From: Lactuca virosa
Taxonomy: Eukaryota > Streptophyta > Magnoliopsida > Asterales > Asteraceae
NCBI GenBank assembly: GCA_928212115.1
Contig: CAKMRJ010000001.1
Location: 176,700,030 to 176,764,029 of the forward strand
Direction of reading: 5' to 3'
DNA: 64,000 nucleotides
The position numbers and the translations under genes were made by a program. The notes beneath the pieces were generated by a model. That model saw only the letters and a list, made by a program, of their open reading frames with translations. It did not search any database and was not told the origin of the DNA. Positions 10,900-22,107 of this stretch are shown in pieces. Numbering within the stretch: position 1 is the first letter of the stretch; each line of letters opens with the position of its first letter.

Positions 10900-12068
10900 T
10901 GATGAAGAGGTTGATGAAACAGGTGTCTCAACAACAGGAAAACAACAAATCACCGCTCAAGGAGGTGGAAAGGATAAGATCGGAGATTCGTAAAACCCTG
11001 GAGGCAACACGCTCAGCCTTGCAACCCAAGATCCTGAATTTCGATAACACAGGATCCTGAAGGAAACGTCTAGAGACTACAGCTCCAACATCCGTTGTTG
11101 TCCAAGATGGGGGTGCAATACCAAAAAGTCGAACTCTTATGATCCAAGAGCTTGATGAAGCTTTCAATACCCCTAATAATAGAAATGCTGGTAATTTCTT
11201 TAAAAGTAACACTTGTAATACTAACTCTATGAACCTTGGTGCAGGAATAAGTCCAGTCATGGACAAAGAACTTCATCAACTAAGACAAATGATCTCGAGC
11301 GTACCATGAGTGGCGCAAACTATATCGGAAGTATCCCCCACCAGCCACAAGATCTCAATATTTATTCCCTTGATATCCGACATTGAAGTCCCAAAGCACA
11401 TCCAAACTCCCAACATGAAGCCTTACGATGGAAATATTAATCCAGAGAAACACATATCACCATATAGAGAAAGAATGTAAATTATTCCCATTCTGTCACA
11501 TTTAAAAGAAGCTTGTTTATGCTAGGGTTTTAGTTAATCTTTTCAATAACCAGTTTTCATGTAGCAGTATATTCGAAAGGATCACTAGTGATCTTTATCA
11601 ATTGTTCCATGATCCTAAGGAATCCCTTAGGGACTTTGTAAGTATGTTTGTCCAAGAAGCGTTGAACATACCAAACATTGACATGGCCACTATCGTAGAA
11701 GCCTTTAAAATGGTCCTAAAGAAAGAAACCCCATTCTACAAAGATATTGTGATGATCCCATGCAAGAGAATAGATAAAGTCAGAAGTAGAGCACCGAGGT
11801 TCATCAGATTAGAAGAAGACAAAGAAATTCAAAAGAGGGCCAGCACACAAAATTCCTTTGACAACCCTAACAGGAAGGCCGAATCCTCGACCCAAAGTTC
11901 CTATAAATCAAAACTATACTGCAAAACTAATCATCATAGGGTTAATTCCCTTGAAGATCCAGGAAAACCCAGTATCCCCTCCTCCGGACACCAAGGTAAT
12001 CAACATTATTTCATGAGGATCTGACATATGTGGAACTTCTTACTTTGCAGCAAAGAGACACGCTAAAG
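10900..12068 (+). pseudogene. Tat-type gag, 5' part, decayed
   Basis: An interrupted frame begins near the ATG at 10900. The conserved gag entry motif with PNMKPYDG and PEKHISPYRER is readable at about 11400-11480, followed by several stops. An open part at 11602-12024 (from MFHDPKESLRDF) covers the later gag region that organises the capsid. The frame is cut at 12068 by chromovirus B and continues beyond 32955. Missing pieces include any readable zinc knuckle. Confidence 0.65.
12064..12068 (+). other. Target-site duplication TAAAG, left copy
   Basis: TAAAG precedes the TGTAACAACC start of element B and is repeated at 32951-32955 directly after its terminal TGTGACA. This proves that B inserted as one unit into the Tat-type element. 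Confidence 0.95.
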
Positions 12069-12907
12069 TGTAACAACCTGATATTTTTAAGTCAATGTAA
12101 TAGTATAGGTCAACCATTGTAACTATTTTTAAAGTAATAAAGAGAAATTATTTGAATACTATGTGAATTTAATTATTTATAAAGATGTAATAAATTAAGA
12201 TAAAAATGATCGTCAAAAATAAAATGTTAGATAAACTTGATATCTATGAAGAAACTTGTAGTGGTCGTGACAAGGATTCCGGAGATATAAAGAACGCTGA
12301 AATCCGAGTTATAACGAATAAGTTATGACCTATCGAAGTTTCGCGAAAGAACCGGCACGACGCTGTGTGACGTAAAAAGTGAGTTTACGATAAAAATACA
12401 TTTTAGCCTTAACAATCTTAATAAAAATTTTCGCATACGTTAAACCGAGATCGTGCATAAAAAGAACTTCCAAATCTGACTTCGTATGAGGAAGTTATGA
12501 TTTTTCTAAGAATCGCACAACAATGTACAACCCGAAATTCGAATTATAGATCGAGCGATTTTTAGCTGTCACAACCTAAACGAGAATCGAAGATATCGTC
12601 AATAGTAGCTCAACAGTAAAAAGACAGACAAAAATGGATGTCGGATGAAGAAGTTATGAATTTTTAACGGACTTTTTCCTGTCCCGGCCTGTTAAAAATA
12701 TAATATTAAAAATAAACTCAAAATTAGCCGACGGAGTCTATACGAAAGTCGCAGAGTACGGTCTCACCTATGCGTGGATATAAATAACGTCGAAAACGGA
12801 GCTCATATGAGAATGTTATGAATTTTTGAAGTTCGGGGTACAAAATCTGAAGTCCTTCGCATATGCTAGGTCCGGAATCAGCCACGTCGCCCAACACCTT
12901 CGCATGT

Positions 12908-13050
12908 CCGACGCGTGTCCCTAGCTATGACACGTCCGAAGTGAGCCACCTCCGAGATCCGACGCGTGTTCCAAGCTGTGGCACGTCCGAAGCGAGCCAT
13001 GTATCACCTGTGAGGGTCCGACGCGTGTCCCTGGCTACGAGACCTCGGAC
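12908..13050 (+). repeat. GC-rich promoter-proximal repeats in the B 5' LTR
   Basis: Three imperfect copies of a unit of roughly 50 to 59 bp start at 12908, 12958 and 13017, each with CCGACGCGTGT and most with ACGTCCGAAG. They end just before the TATA box. The partner LTR has only two copies (about 31328-31420). Confidence 0.8.
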
Positions 13051-13053
13051 CCC

Positions 13054-13060
13054 TATATAA
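13054..13060 (+). promoter_or_regulatory. TATA box of the B 5' LTR
   Basis: TATATAA stands in the context ACCCCTATATAAGGAA. It is conserved at 31421-31427 in the 3' LTR and lies directly after the GC-rich repeats. Confidence 0.75.
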
Positions 13061-13508
13061 GGAATGCGAATCTTCCCGGTTTTGGGTGCTACTTTACATA
13101 CTTTTTCACACCTTACACCTTCTTAAGCCATTCTAGAACCTCCCTAACACCCGAAGAAAGCCCCGAAGAACCCGAAGTCCCCGAGAAAAGAGTCTTTTCG
13201 GTTTGAAACTCGGCCCTCGCAAAGCTCGGTTTTCAACAAAAACTCTCGGTTTCGTCAAGGAAAATCATTTCTAGAAGCGAAGTGTTGTCCAAATCACCAC
13301 ATTTATCAAGTGAGTTCATACCCCTATATTTTTACAAGTATTTTCAATATTTTAAGGCCTGGGGGGGGGGGACTACAAGTATAACACAAAAAAATTTATG
13401 TTAACATCCAAATGTTTTCAATATTATATTTATATAAGTTTAAAATCAATTTAAACTTATCGAATTATTAACAATACAAAGGTTTACTTTTCAATAAAAC
13501 ACAAACAT

Positions 13509-13533
13509 ATAAACTATAATATGTATAGTTTAT
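13509..13533 (+). other. Conserved LTR hairpin (B 5' LTR)
   Basis: ATAAACTATA pairs perfectly with TATAGTTTAT around a 5-nt loop. The same hairpin, usually with loop ATAGG, is found in the LTRs of D, A2 and C2. Confidence 0.7.
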
Positions 13534-14571
13534 GGATCATATATACTACTTTACATATTCATAATAACTTATGGATAAGAAACATATAAACTATATTGAA
13601 TGTAGTTTATGAGATATACTTACAGTTTATCTATTACAAAGTAACTTTTCATTATTTTACACGTAATCATCGATATAGAATTTGTGAGACACACATCACG
13701 TACTTATCTAAGTACCAACCAAGTCCTGAAATTATAACAAGAGTCTCCTGGAAGGAGAGCGTGACACTTGTGTATAGATCTATACGGGACTGACAATCCC
13801 GCACCTGAGCTGCTTGCAACAGCTAGGCCAGGAGGCCTGAGGTGACAAATGTCATACCGATTGCGACGCCTGAAGAACGTCATGTTCAGGCCATCTTAGG
13901 TCATCAAACATGGTTATGATAACTCACAATTTGGTATTGAACAATATGATTAGTGTATGAATAAGTAATCAACTTCACATAGTTTTATTTAATAATAAAA
14001 CTATAATACAGTGTTTTACAAGTACAACTAGTAAAATCAGATATTTACAATTACACCGTTTTCATACAAACACAAGTACAGAACACTATTCCAGTATAGA
14101 GAAAACATACTTTTCATGGTTTTATGTGAACTAAAGCTACATTTTACTATCTCAGAGTACGAAAACATTTATATGATTTTAGTACAACATATTACAACAG
14201 AAAATATAGGATTTTCTAGGGAAAACATATTTACATTTACAAGGAACAAATATCAGATTTCAGTTACAAACATGCTTCTGAACTCACCAACTTAGTTGTT
14301 GACACTCTTTTCAAAACTACTTGTATTCTCAGGAAATCGGTAAACAGGTACCTCCACGAGTTTTTGAGAAGACGGAGCATTATAGACTCATGTCTTTTGT
14401 TATACATTTTTGGTGTCAATATACAATGATTTGAACACATATGTAAAAACTTATACTTTATAAATGCATGGTTGTTGTACTTTGATTACTATTATGCAAT
14501 TGTTGTGATATTGTACATAAAGTCATCCACCCACGAAAATTTCCACCGTTCCGGTTTGGGGGTGTGACAGG

Positions 14572-14584
14572 TTGGTATCAGAGC
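14572..14584 (+). other. Primer-binding site of element B
   Basis: TTGGTATCAGAGC starts two bases after the LTR and is complementary to the 3' end of initiator tRNA-Met. Confidence 0.9.
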
Positions 14585-15031
14585 ATTGTTTATAGTGAAC
14601 TAAGTATATCAAACCATAAAAGATATACATCTATAAATACAATCGGGTTGAAGCACTCTGACCAAGAGTTATACTTTTAAAATATAACAATATTTTTATA
14701 AAAGTATACATACATGTTTACATAGAAGGACAAGTATCACAAGAAGGACAAAACAAAAGTATTTCGATGTTGAACACTACAATCAAACCTAGACAGTTAT
14801 GTAATCATATCTGGGATAAATAAATCCTGATCAACTATATTTATTTGAGATATGACCAACATGTGTTTGGGAGTGATTATAGTGTTGCAACAAGTCTAAA
14901 ACTTACCAATAAACCATACAAAGAACCTTTATCATACAAATTTAAAATACTATAGGAGTATTTTGAATACTATAAAACAACATGCTTAAATTCTTTCTAT
15001 GCATCTTACCAATAATTTCTCGTATAGACAT
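14585..15031 (+). other. Leader of element B
   Basis: Untranslated leader between the primer site and the pre-gag frame. It is homologous to the same region of D (41216-41910), A2 and C2. No coding sequence seen. Confidence 0.6.
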
Positions 15032-15646
15032 TATGGTAGGATATCACCCGCATGGAGACCCCTACTTCCTTGATCAATGGTGGTTGGGTTGAAGACGATC
15101 CCGAAGAGGATCCTGAGGAGGATGGGGATGAAGAGGATCCTGAGGAGGATGAGGATGGGTGAGGATTCCGACGAAGAGCCCGAGGTATACAATCCACCTC
15201 CTATCCCCATTCCCGGACGACACTTTCAAGGCCCGACGCCCCAATGGGCCGAAAAATTGAGGCTATGGAGTCAAGAATAGGGCCAACACCCTCCTTTCGG
15301 TATAGACAGAAATTTCTACAACCTCGAAGGAGGAAGTTCAGCCGACAGGGCCCTCCCTCTCATAATACGCTACATATCTCGCCAGGCTGATCAATCATGA
15401 ATATCGATCACCCGAATTCTGGAAGTTAACGATACCTCCCAAGTTAACACCGTTAATCTTCGTCGTCTGGACAGAGATCATGACCAAACAAGACACCACA
15501 CTGAAACAATTCAAGAAGAGATGGTTGCTGCTCAAGCCGAAATTAGAGCACTTCGGGAGCATCAAACTATATTAGAGAGGCGTTTGATAGGAAAAGAGCA
15601 CCATGTGGCAGAGTCCATTGCTCAGAGTCGTACCCGCCACAAGTAG
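15032..15646 (+). pseudogene. Pre-gag frame of element B, broken
   Basis: The ATG at 15032 opens MVGYHPHGDPYF, matching the starts of the pre-gag frames of D and C2. A stop and frame change come soon after, near 15090. The acidic stretch (DPEEDPEEDG-like), the FQGPTPQWAEKL segment and the C-terminal region can still be followed in shifting frames to the TAG at 15644. Expanded GAGGAT-type repeats at about 15105-15150 swell the acidic part. The function is unknown; the C-terminal half in relatives looks like a coiled coil. Confidence 0.65.
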
Positions 15647-16313
15647 TGTTTACAATACTCCCACTTTTGATATAGACTAGGACCTCGGATATGTATAGTA
15701 CTTTTATCTATATGTAAAACTTCACCCTACGATTAAGTAAATATACTACTCGTAGGTCATAATGCTGTCAAATTTTCCCTTATGTTGATATAATATAGAC
15801 CAATTTTCCCAACTATATGTACAAAACTATATATCAATGAAAATGACAATCATTGTATTTCATTGGGAATTACCACAATTTTCATAACATTTTGTTTACT
15901 TATGGTAAATTTATAATTATATGTTAAAGTTTTATGTAATTAAGATTCTATTCACTTAGAAATGGTAGGTCCACTTTAAGCCCTGTTCCTTGTTTGGTTG
16001 TGGACTAAAGGCAGACCCATTATGTTCAACAATCTATTCAGTCTTAATTACATACAACTTTTATACACCCACTGAATTTAGAAGGACATGATATGGAATA
16101 CACTATACAAATTCATTACAAATGTTGCTATAAACAAAAGTGGCGATTGTTTACTTATATTAGTAGACTTTTATTGTAATTCGCTAAATAGAACACTATA
16201 ACAGTCAAAATATGATGCATTTAAAACTAACATATATCTTGTTCAATATCACCTAACTCATAACTACCATAAAGAACTTATCCTCATTTCCTCTTTAAAT
16301 CTTGTAGAAAAAG
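15647..16313 (+). other. Spacer between pre-gag and gag in element B
   Basis: AT-rich and non-coding. It contains the recurrent module with core CCTTGTTTGGTTGTGG at 15985-16007, also found in the LTRs and leaders of the sister elements. Confidence 0.6.
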
Positions 16314-17296
16314 ATGTCGTCACGTAAATCAAATAGGTGTTTCAACAACAATCCACCAATTCTACCACCGCCACCGTCACCGCCTCCATAGTATGATCTT
16401 GTTGTCTTCCAAGCAGCAGTAACCGCCGTTGTGGCTGCTGCCATGACGCAAATAAACGCCAGTGATACTAGTGGAGCCGGCAGTGGTGCTCTTAATTTAA
16501 ATCATAGGGAAAGTCTTGGACACCCAAGGGAGTGTTCGTATAAAGATTTCACAAATGCTAAACCCAAAACTTTGGAAGGTACTGGAGGTGTCATTACTCT
16601 GACACATTGGTTCGAGACAACTGAATCAGTGTTTGAAATCTATGCTTGCCCTGAAGCATGAAAAGTAAAGTTTGTAGCATGCACCTTCTTGGACCAAGCC
16701 CTTTCTTGGTGAAACGGCTACGTTAAGTCGTTATCTCTACCAGTCGCCAATGCCATGAACTAGGAAGACTTAAAGGTTCTGATGCTGGCAGAATATTGTC
16801 CCAGAGGCGAGATACAAAAACTAGAGCATGAGCTCTAGAGGCTGAAGATGAAGGACTCTGATATTGCTGCATATACTGCCAGATTTATTGACCTGGCTCT
16901 ACTATGTCCCGGGATGGTCACCTCGGAGAGTAAAAAGGTGGAAAGGTATATCTGGGGATTAACTCCCCCGACTCAAGGAAATGTTATTGTCGCCAATCCA
17001 CTTACATTCGATAGTGCCAAGCGTCTGGCTTAGACATTTGTAGATCATGGAGTTTGTCAAGGCTCCATGCCAACCGTTCCTGAAAATCCCAAAGAAGGAG
17101 GCAGTAAAAAGAAATTCTGGAATAAACGAAAGGGGCAATCATCATAAGAGCCTTCTAAGAAACAACAAACTGTGGCAGTACACACTGCTATTGTTCCTAC
17201 TGGTGTTCCTACTCCTACATCTACCACTGTTTCTGCTACTCCAACAACCCCGAGTCGTTATGCTGGAACTTTGCCAAAGTGCAATAAGTGCAACTT
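16314..17296 (+). pseudogene. Element B gag, 5' part, broken
   Basis: The frame starts MSSRKSNRC at 16314 and shows the capsid domain of chromovirus gag: RECSYKDFTNAK, GTGGVITLTHWFE, VKFVACTF, AEYCPRGEIQKLE and YIWGLTPP. At least six in-frame stops interrupt it. Most replace Trp or Gln of the sister D protein, for example near 16711, 16761, 16838 and 17031. The basic stretch KKKFWNKRKG follows at about 17105. The gene is cut at 17296, just before the zinc knuckles, which resume at 26786. Confidence 0.85.
17292..17296 (+). other. Target-site duplication AACTT, left copy
   Basis: AACTT precedes A2 and recurs at 26781-26785 after it. Removing A2 and one copy restores the gag reading CNF-HHTG across the junction, as in the sister gag. 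Confidence 0.95.
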
Positions 17297-18328
17297 TGTC
17301 ACACCCCCAAACCAAGGATAGCGGAAACGTCCGGGGGTGGAGTACTTCATGTATAGTATCACAACAACGAGTATAATAGTGCTCAAAGTAATTACAACCA
17401 ATCATAAATATAATTGGAAAAGTTACACCAAAGCATATGTTTATATGATTCAAATCAATTACATTATGATGACAAAATGAACTGTTTGACGATTCATCGT
17501 CCCATCCTCAAAACGCTGTTGATTTCCTGTTTCACTGAATTCCTGAGAATACAAGTAGTTTTGAAAAAGTGTCAACAATTAAGTTGGTGAGTTCATAAGC
17601 TTTTGATAGTAAGAGTTGGAGAGATTTCTCATTCAGAGAGAGATTTGGGAGAGATTTGACATTCTTGCAGAGATTTCTCATTCAGAGAGAGATTTGGGAG
17701 AAATTTCACATTCTTGGAGAGATTTGGGAAAGATTTGACATTCTTGGAGAGATTTCTCATTCAGAGAGAGATTTGGGAGAGATTTCACATTCTTGGAGAG
17801 ATTTGGGAGAGATTTGACATTCTTGGAGAGATTTCTCATTCAAAGAGAGATTTGGGATAGATTTCACATTCTTGGAGAGATTTGGGAGAGATTTGACATT
17901 CTTGGAGAGATTTCTCATTCAGAGAGAGATTTGGGAGAGATTTCACATACTTGGAGAGATTTAGGAGAGATTTGTCATATAGAAAGATAGAGTGAAAGAG
18001 ATTAAGAGAGGTTCCATTTATGACCCTTTTGAGTGTCCGGCTTCGCAACGCAAGGTCGGTAAACCCCGTTAAGCCATGTTTTAGTGTCCTATACACTCCC
18101 GATGAGTGTGCAATAGTGTTTTTATCTCTTTGGTTCATTGTTTAGCACTATCAAGGTTACGGAAAATTAAACACACGAATTTTCCAACTGATGTTTTCTC
18201 ATTAAATTAGCGAATTGTTCAGTAGTTACATAACGTAAACCCTAATATACAAGGGTTGACTGCGTTGACTGGTTTGACTTGTTGACTTAGTTCGACTTTG
18301 ACTTGACCAGAATTTGACGGTTGTCACA
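17297..18328 (-). repeat. 3' LTR of A2, internally deleted (1032 bp)
   Basis: Outer parts match the 3341-bp partner LTR, but the segment equivalent to 23761-26146 is missing, with the join at about 17616. It carries one more copy of the 79-bp tandem repeat than the partner, which accounts for the exact length difference. Confidence 0.9.
17616..17995 (+). repeat. 79-bp tandem repeats in the A2 3' LTR
   Basis: Four to five copies of a unit built from the 10- to 12-bp elements GGAGAGATTT, TTTGGGAGAG and CATTCTT. Because the unit is low in stops, both strands stay open for 65 to 100 codons. I regard these frames as by-products of the repeat. Confidence 0.85.
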
Positions 18329-18342
18329 TCATCCCCCCGTTA
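18329..18342 (-). other. Polypurine tract of A2
   Basis: The plus strand reads TCATCCCCCCGTTA; on the element strand this is a purine tract next to the 3' LTR, matching those of B, D and C2. Confidence 0.85.
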
Positions 18343-18382
18343 GAAGGAATTTCGTCCCGAAATTTGCATTCTGACTGGGACT

Positions 18383-18622
18383 TCAAGAGTTTGGGAAAAG
18401 ATGCGGGTATTTTTGTTTCATTTGATCCTCGCGTTCCCAGGTGGACTCGGGTCCTCGTTTTGCATTCCAACGAACCTTCACAATGGGAATACGACTTTGT
18501 TTTGTTCTTTTGATTTCCCGATCCATGATCTCGACCGGTTCTTCCACGAAGGTGAGGCTCTTGTGGAGCTTGATCTCGTCGAGGGAGATTACAAGAGCCT
18601 CGTCAGATAGATACTTCTGCAA
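18383..18622 (-). pseudogene. A2 integrase C-terminus with chromodomain
   Basis: An open frame of 79 codons includes VEEPVEIMDREIK, then RIPIVKVRWNAKRGPE and STWEREDQMKQKYP, the chromodomain typical of Tekay-type elements. This domain is thought to guide integration to particular chromatin. It is the last coding part before the purine tract. The integrase catalytic core that should precede it is missing; 18623-18840 retains only degenerate linker sequence. Confidence 0.8.
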
Positions 18623-18839
18623 GTTCGAGACGTGGCGGGTAGAATGTACTTTACTAAGCTCGCGGGGTAGATTGAAGTTGCGAGTTACAGGGCTGATTCT
18701 GGCAAGAATCTCGAAGGGCCTAATTATCTTGGGTTTTAGCTTTCCACGCTTTCCGAAGCGTACTAAGCCTTCCCAGAATGAGACTTCCAGAGGAATTTGG
18801 TCTCTGACTCTGGAGTTCTAAAGGTTTCTCCATCTTGCT

Positions 18840-19690
18840 TCTCTTCCCAGTCAAGGGTTGCTCCCTTCAGGGTCAAAGTCGTAAGAGGTTCCGTAATTTG
18901 CGGGAAGTTCTAAAGGAACTAAGACGGTAGGTCAGCGAGACCTAGAATTTTGGCGAATTCCCGTCGACGCCTTTGGTGCTGACAAATTCTCAACGGTTTT
19001 GATTAATTGAAAGGGTCCTCAAGAATTCCCACATCACTAATAGTGTGTCTTAGGAATTTGACTCTTCAATTCCAAAACTCGTATCTAGAGAACTTCGGGT
19101 AAGGCTTCTCTGATCGTATGGTTTCCACGATTTGTTGTAGCTGCTCTCTTTGGTTTCCTTCTTACTACGAGGGTAGATAAGCAAGTCATTTATAAGGACA
19201 ATGACGAACTGATCCGAGTAAGAATGGCGTACCCTATTCATTAAGTTCATGAATACTGCGGGCGGGTTGGTCCTATCCGAGGGGTATTAGTACGGACTCG
19301 CAGCGTCTGCATCGAGTTTGGAAGATTGTCCTCGGACATCCTTCTCCAATACTCGCGACTGGTGATATTCGGATCTCAGGTCCATTCCTGAAGGGTACCT
19401 CGTTCCTTGCGGTTGGTCAGCCTATTCGTCTATGCGAGGCAGATAGTAATGATTTCGACTGGAGATATTGTCGGGGCCTCTGAAGTCAAGGGACCTACGA
19501 ACAATTTGCCTTTCTTCTTGAAGAACCAGACCAGAGCTCTCCATGGTGAGAAGTTTGGTCCTTCAATTCCATTGTTGAGTAGTTCGTTAGGTTTGACCTG
19601 ACAGTTCTTGCAGCTCGGTAGGGGGTTAGACTGTAGGGCGATCTGGTTACTGGAGTCGTACCGGGTTCTAAGTTTGTTCGTATGACGATG
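18840..19690 (-). pseudogene. A2 reverse transcriptase, degenerate
   Basis: Reading the minus strand from 19690, one sees the RT entry (QxxELLNNG-like), the middle part, and at 19050-19250 the active-site region NRVRHSYSDQFVIV then LINDLLIYPRSKK. The usual FIDD is LIND here (19185-19196), so the first catalytic Asp is Asn. The RT continues to a WEEKQ segment (about 18865) and then jumps to integrase C-terminal sequence, omitting RNase H and the integrase core. Frameshifts and stops are frequent. Confidence 0.7.
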
Positions 19691-19734
19691 CGGTTACTCG
19701 TAGTCTTGGACAGTCTCCATCCTGAAGTTCAGAT

Positions 19735-20600
19735 TAGATTGAACTTGACGTACCGCCCGAGTGGTACTTCGGGGAGGTTTGTTGAGGTTTCTTTGGAAAT
19801 GATAAGAAACCTGAGGTACTCTACGCATGAGTACTTCGGAGTTCTGGAATGACGGCTTCGCTAGAAAGATGATTTCGGAGGAAGAGATTTACGCACAAAA
19901 CTGGTATTGTGAGGATCGGATGGACTCCAGTCGTATGATAAAAATCGGAGTCACTTGGAAATAAAGGCACTAGATTCGATCATAAAGGCGTTACAGACAA
20001 AACACAACTGTGCAACTTTTAACAGAGTTACAGTACCATAGATTTACTACAAGATTGTTGCTGCGAACTAGGTATACTACAAAAGACAAGTATACGCAGC
20101 ACGAGGGTCCCTTTACTGACGGGGTCTCGCAGAAGATCAGACTCTAGTTGGACTAGTTTTAAACAGTTTATGAGTCTGTTACTACGAACGCCTTAGATAC
20201 TTTATATCATGATTTCTGACAGGTCACTCTATGATCGAGCGGTATATGCATGTCGTATGAAATTTGATATTGGTGAAATCGTCGAGTGGGTGGCTCCACC
20301 CTAATCCCATTACTAGACATGGAACAGGAATCAGGATGGAATTATTTGTTTCAAGTCTTTAGTATTTTGATTATAATTAACCCCGATGTATGTACAATGT
20401 CATCACAGCTTACAGGTAATGATCCTAAGGTCATATATGAGTGTCTTTGGTTTGATTTGAACGAGAGAGTATTTTAACTACTTTTAGAATGATGGTGATT
20501 TTAGCAAGCATACCAAATTCATTACAAACATATGGTACTTAAACGTTTTGTCGTCGGGAACATTACAAAAGTCCTAGTAAGATTCTTTGTTACCCTTGCT
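19735..20600 (-). other. Unexplained block between RT and gag in A2
   Basis: This occupies the place of the protease. The part at 19735-20190 matches 59125-59545 of C2 closely (for example GGTACTCTACGCATGAGTAC against GGTACTCTATGCATGAGTAC), but nothing in D or B corresponds. I do not recognise a product; frames are short on both strands. Confidence 0.55.
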
Positions 20601-20619
20601 GGTTAGTCTATCACACTCC

Positions 20620-21243
20620 TCCGGCTCCCCCGTCATTATTCTCAGTCGGACAGTCTCTCTTGAAGTGTCCTGTTTTGCCACATAGGAAGCACACTGGACT
20701 TACCTTGGTATTGGTGGTTGAAGTGATGTTCTGAGTCGGGGCCTTGCAGAAACGGACGGTATGTCCTTTCCTGTTGCAGTTGTTACAGTGTAAAATCCGG
20801 CAAGCTCATGTGCGATGGTAGCCACACTGGTTACACCTTGGAAGTGATCCCTCATATGGTTTGGCCGGTGTTTGGGTGACAGACATTGTGGCTAGTGCCG
20901 AGGCGTGTGTCGCGACTGCTGTTGTAATTGTAGGGGTGGCCATAGGTTGTTGTCTTTTAGCGAGTCTTTGAGATTGGTTGCGCTCCTTTTTGTTCCAAAA
21001 CTTTCGCTTCTTATTCGTAGGTTTGTGGCCTGAGGCATGTTCGTTGGTAGACACCCGCTGGTGTTCTTGATTGTTAATGCGGTTAGTATTTCCGACACCA
21101 TCTCCGTGCCTGCTGGCGTGGTTAGCATTGAGCTGCGCCATGACGGCTGCCACGGCTTCCGTGACTGCAGCTTGAAAAGTAGCAGAGTCTATCTGCAGGG
21201 TTGGCGTCTTGCTAGTTGGTTGGTTGCCTCTTGGTGAAGACAT
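20620..21243 (-). pseudogene. A2 short gag without capsid
   Basis: Starts at 21243 with MSSPRGNQPTSK and resembles the N-terminus of D gag (IDSATFQAAVTEAVAAVMAQ). It then goes directly to the basic segment NKKRKFWNKKERN and the CNQCGYH region, skipping the roughly 150-residue capsid core. A stop follows at 20806. Two zinc knuckles are readable further on: CNNCNRKGHTVRFC (about 20790-20750) and CFLCGKTGHFKRDC (about 20690-20650). Nucleic-acid binding could be retained, but particle assembly by itself is unlikely. Confidence 0.75.
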
Positions 21244-22107
21244 AGCTCTGTTTCATGATGAAAAACGACTTTGTGAGTGGGGATAATTATCTCAAGTGCA
21301 TTCTTATGATTTATATTCACATATATAAATTTTTGCACATTGCTGTAATATTCTTAGTGTTTCTGCTAACGTTCCTGAGATGGAGTTATGGTAGTGGGTA
21401 AAAGTAGGTTTCATACTGGCGTTAGGCTTTACTCATCTAGGGATCATGTTTGCCCAAACACACTTAGCTGAGGAGTTTTGATGGGATCCGGTGTATTAGT
21501 GTTCGTATGATCGCACCCTATAGGTCTACGAAGAAAGCACCTTTCCTCCAAAATGTTTAAAGGTGAGACGATAATGAGTTTTTTTTAGAATGGCTATACG
21601 TCGTGAGTTTTCTAACTAAGTTTATCTTAGTTCATTTTGTAACGTATTTCGGTTGTTTTATGGTGTTCTGAAAACATTTCATAATGAGAACCTATTTATG
21701 ATAAACTCATGTATTTTAGTAGTTCTGTATCCAAGTGAAACCTTGAAATTTGATCCAACCTTTGAAAGAGAATTGGAAATGATCCCGGAGCTAAATTACC
21801 CTAGTCTAACAACTTGACTAGAGTGGGTTTCAGATAGACTCCTATGATAGTATGATGGAAGTATTTGAACAAAGAGTGACACAGAATTTAGCCGACTGAC
21901 AATGTCATTGATGTTTAAGAGGTAACAGGCTTGGGAAAATTGACCTTGTAGATGGTCTTACATCACATCCGGAGTAGGAAAGTTTTGGCCGCCTAAAGGC
22001 CTAACTAAAAGTACCTACAGTACAAGATAGTTTCATAGAGAATGCCACATAGGACATAGATAGGAAAAACAATTCCTTTTTAACAGGGAAAGAAAGTAAG
22101 GCATCTA
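21244..22107 (-). other. Spacer between pre-gag and gag in A2
   Basis: Non-coding. Parts at 21770-22080 match 60560-60890 of C2 (for example AATTGGAAATGATCCCGGAG). Nothing else recognised. Confidence 0.6.

Larger units (their letters stand above)
12069..14569 (+). repeat. 5' LTR of element B
   Basis: Begins TGTAACAACC and ends GGGGGTGTGACA. Landmarks are GC-rich repeats (12908-13050), a TATA box (13054-13060), a splice-donor-like GTGAGTTCATA (about 13310), a G run (13361-13371), a small hairpin (13509-13533) and the palindrome GTATAGATCTATAC (13772-13785). Confidence 0.95.

Noticed and set aside
10928..11266. 112-codon minus-strand frame in the Tat-type leader and gag region
   Set aside because: It overlaps the readable gag sequence on the plus strand and has no recognisable motif.
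17836..18138. 100-codon minus-strand frame over the 79-bp repeats, also at 26286-26588
   Set aside because: By-product of a repeat low in stop codons; the unit is not a multiple of three and the copy number differs between LTRs.
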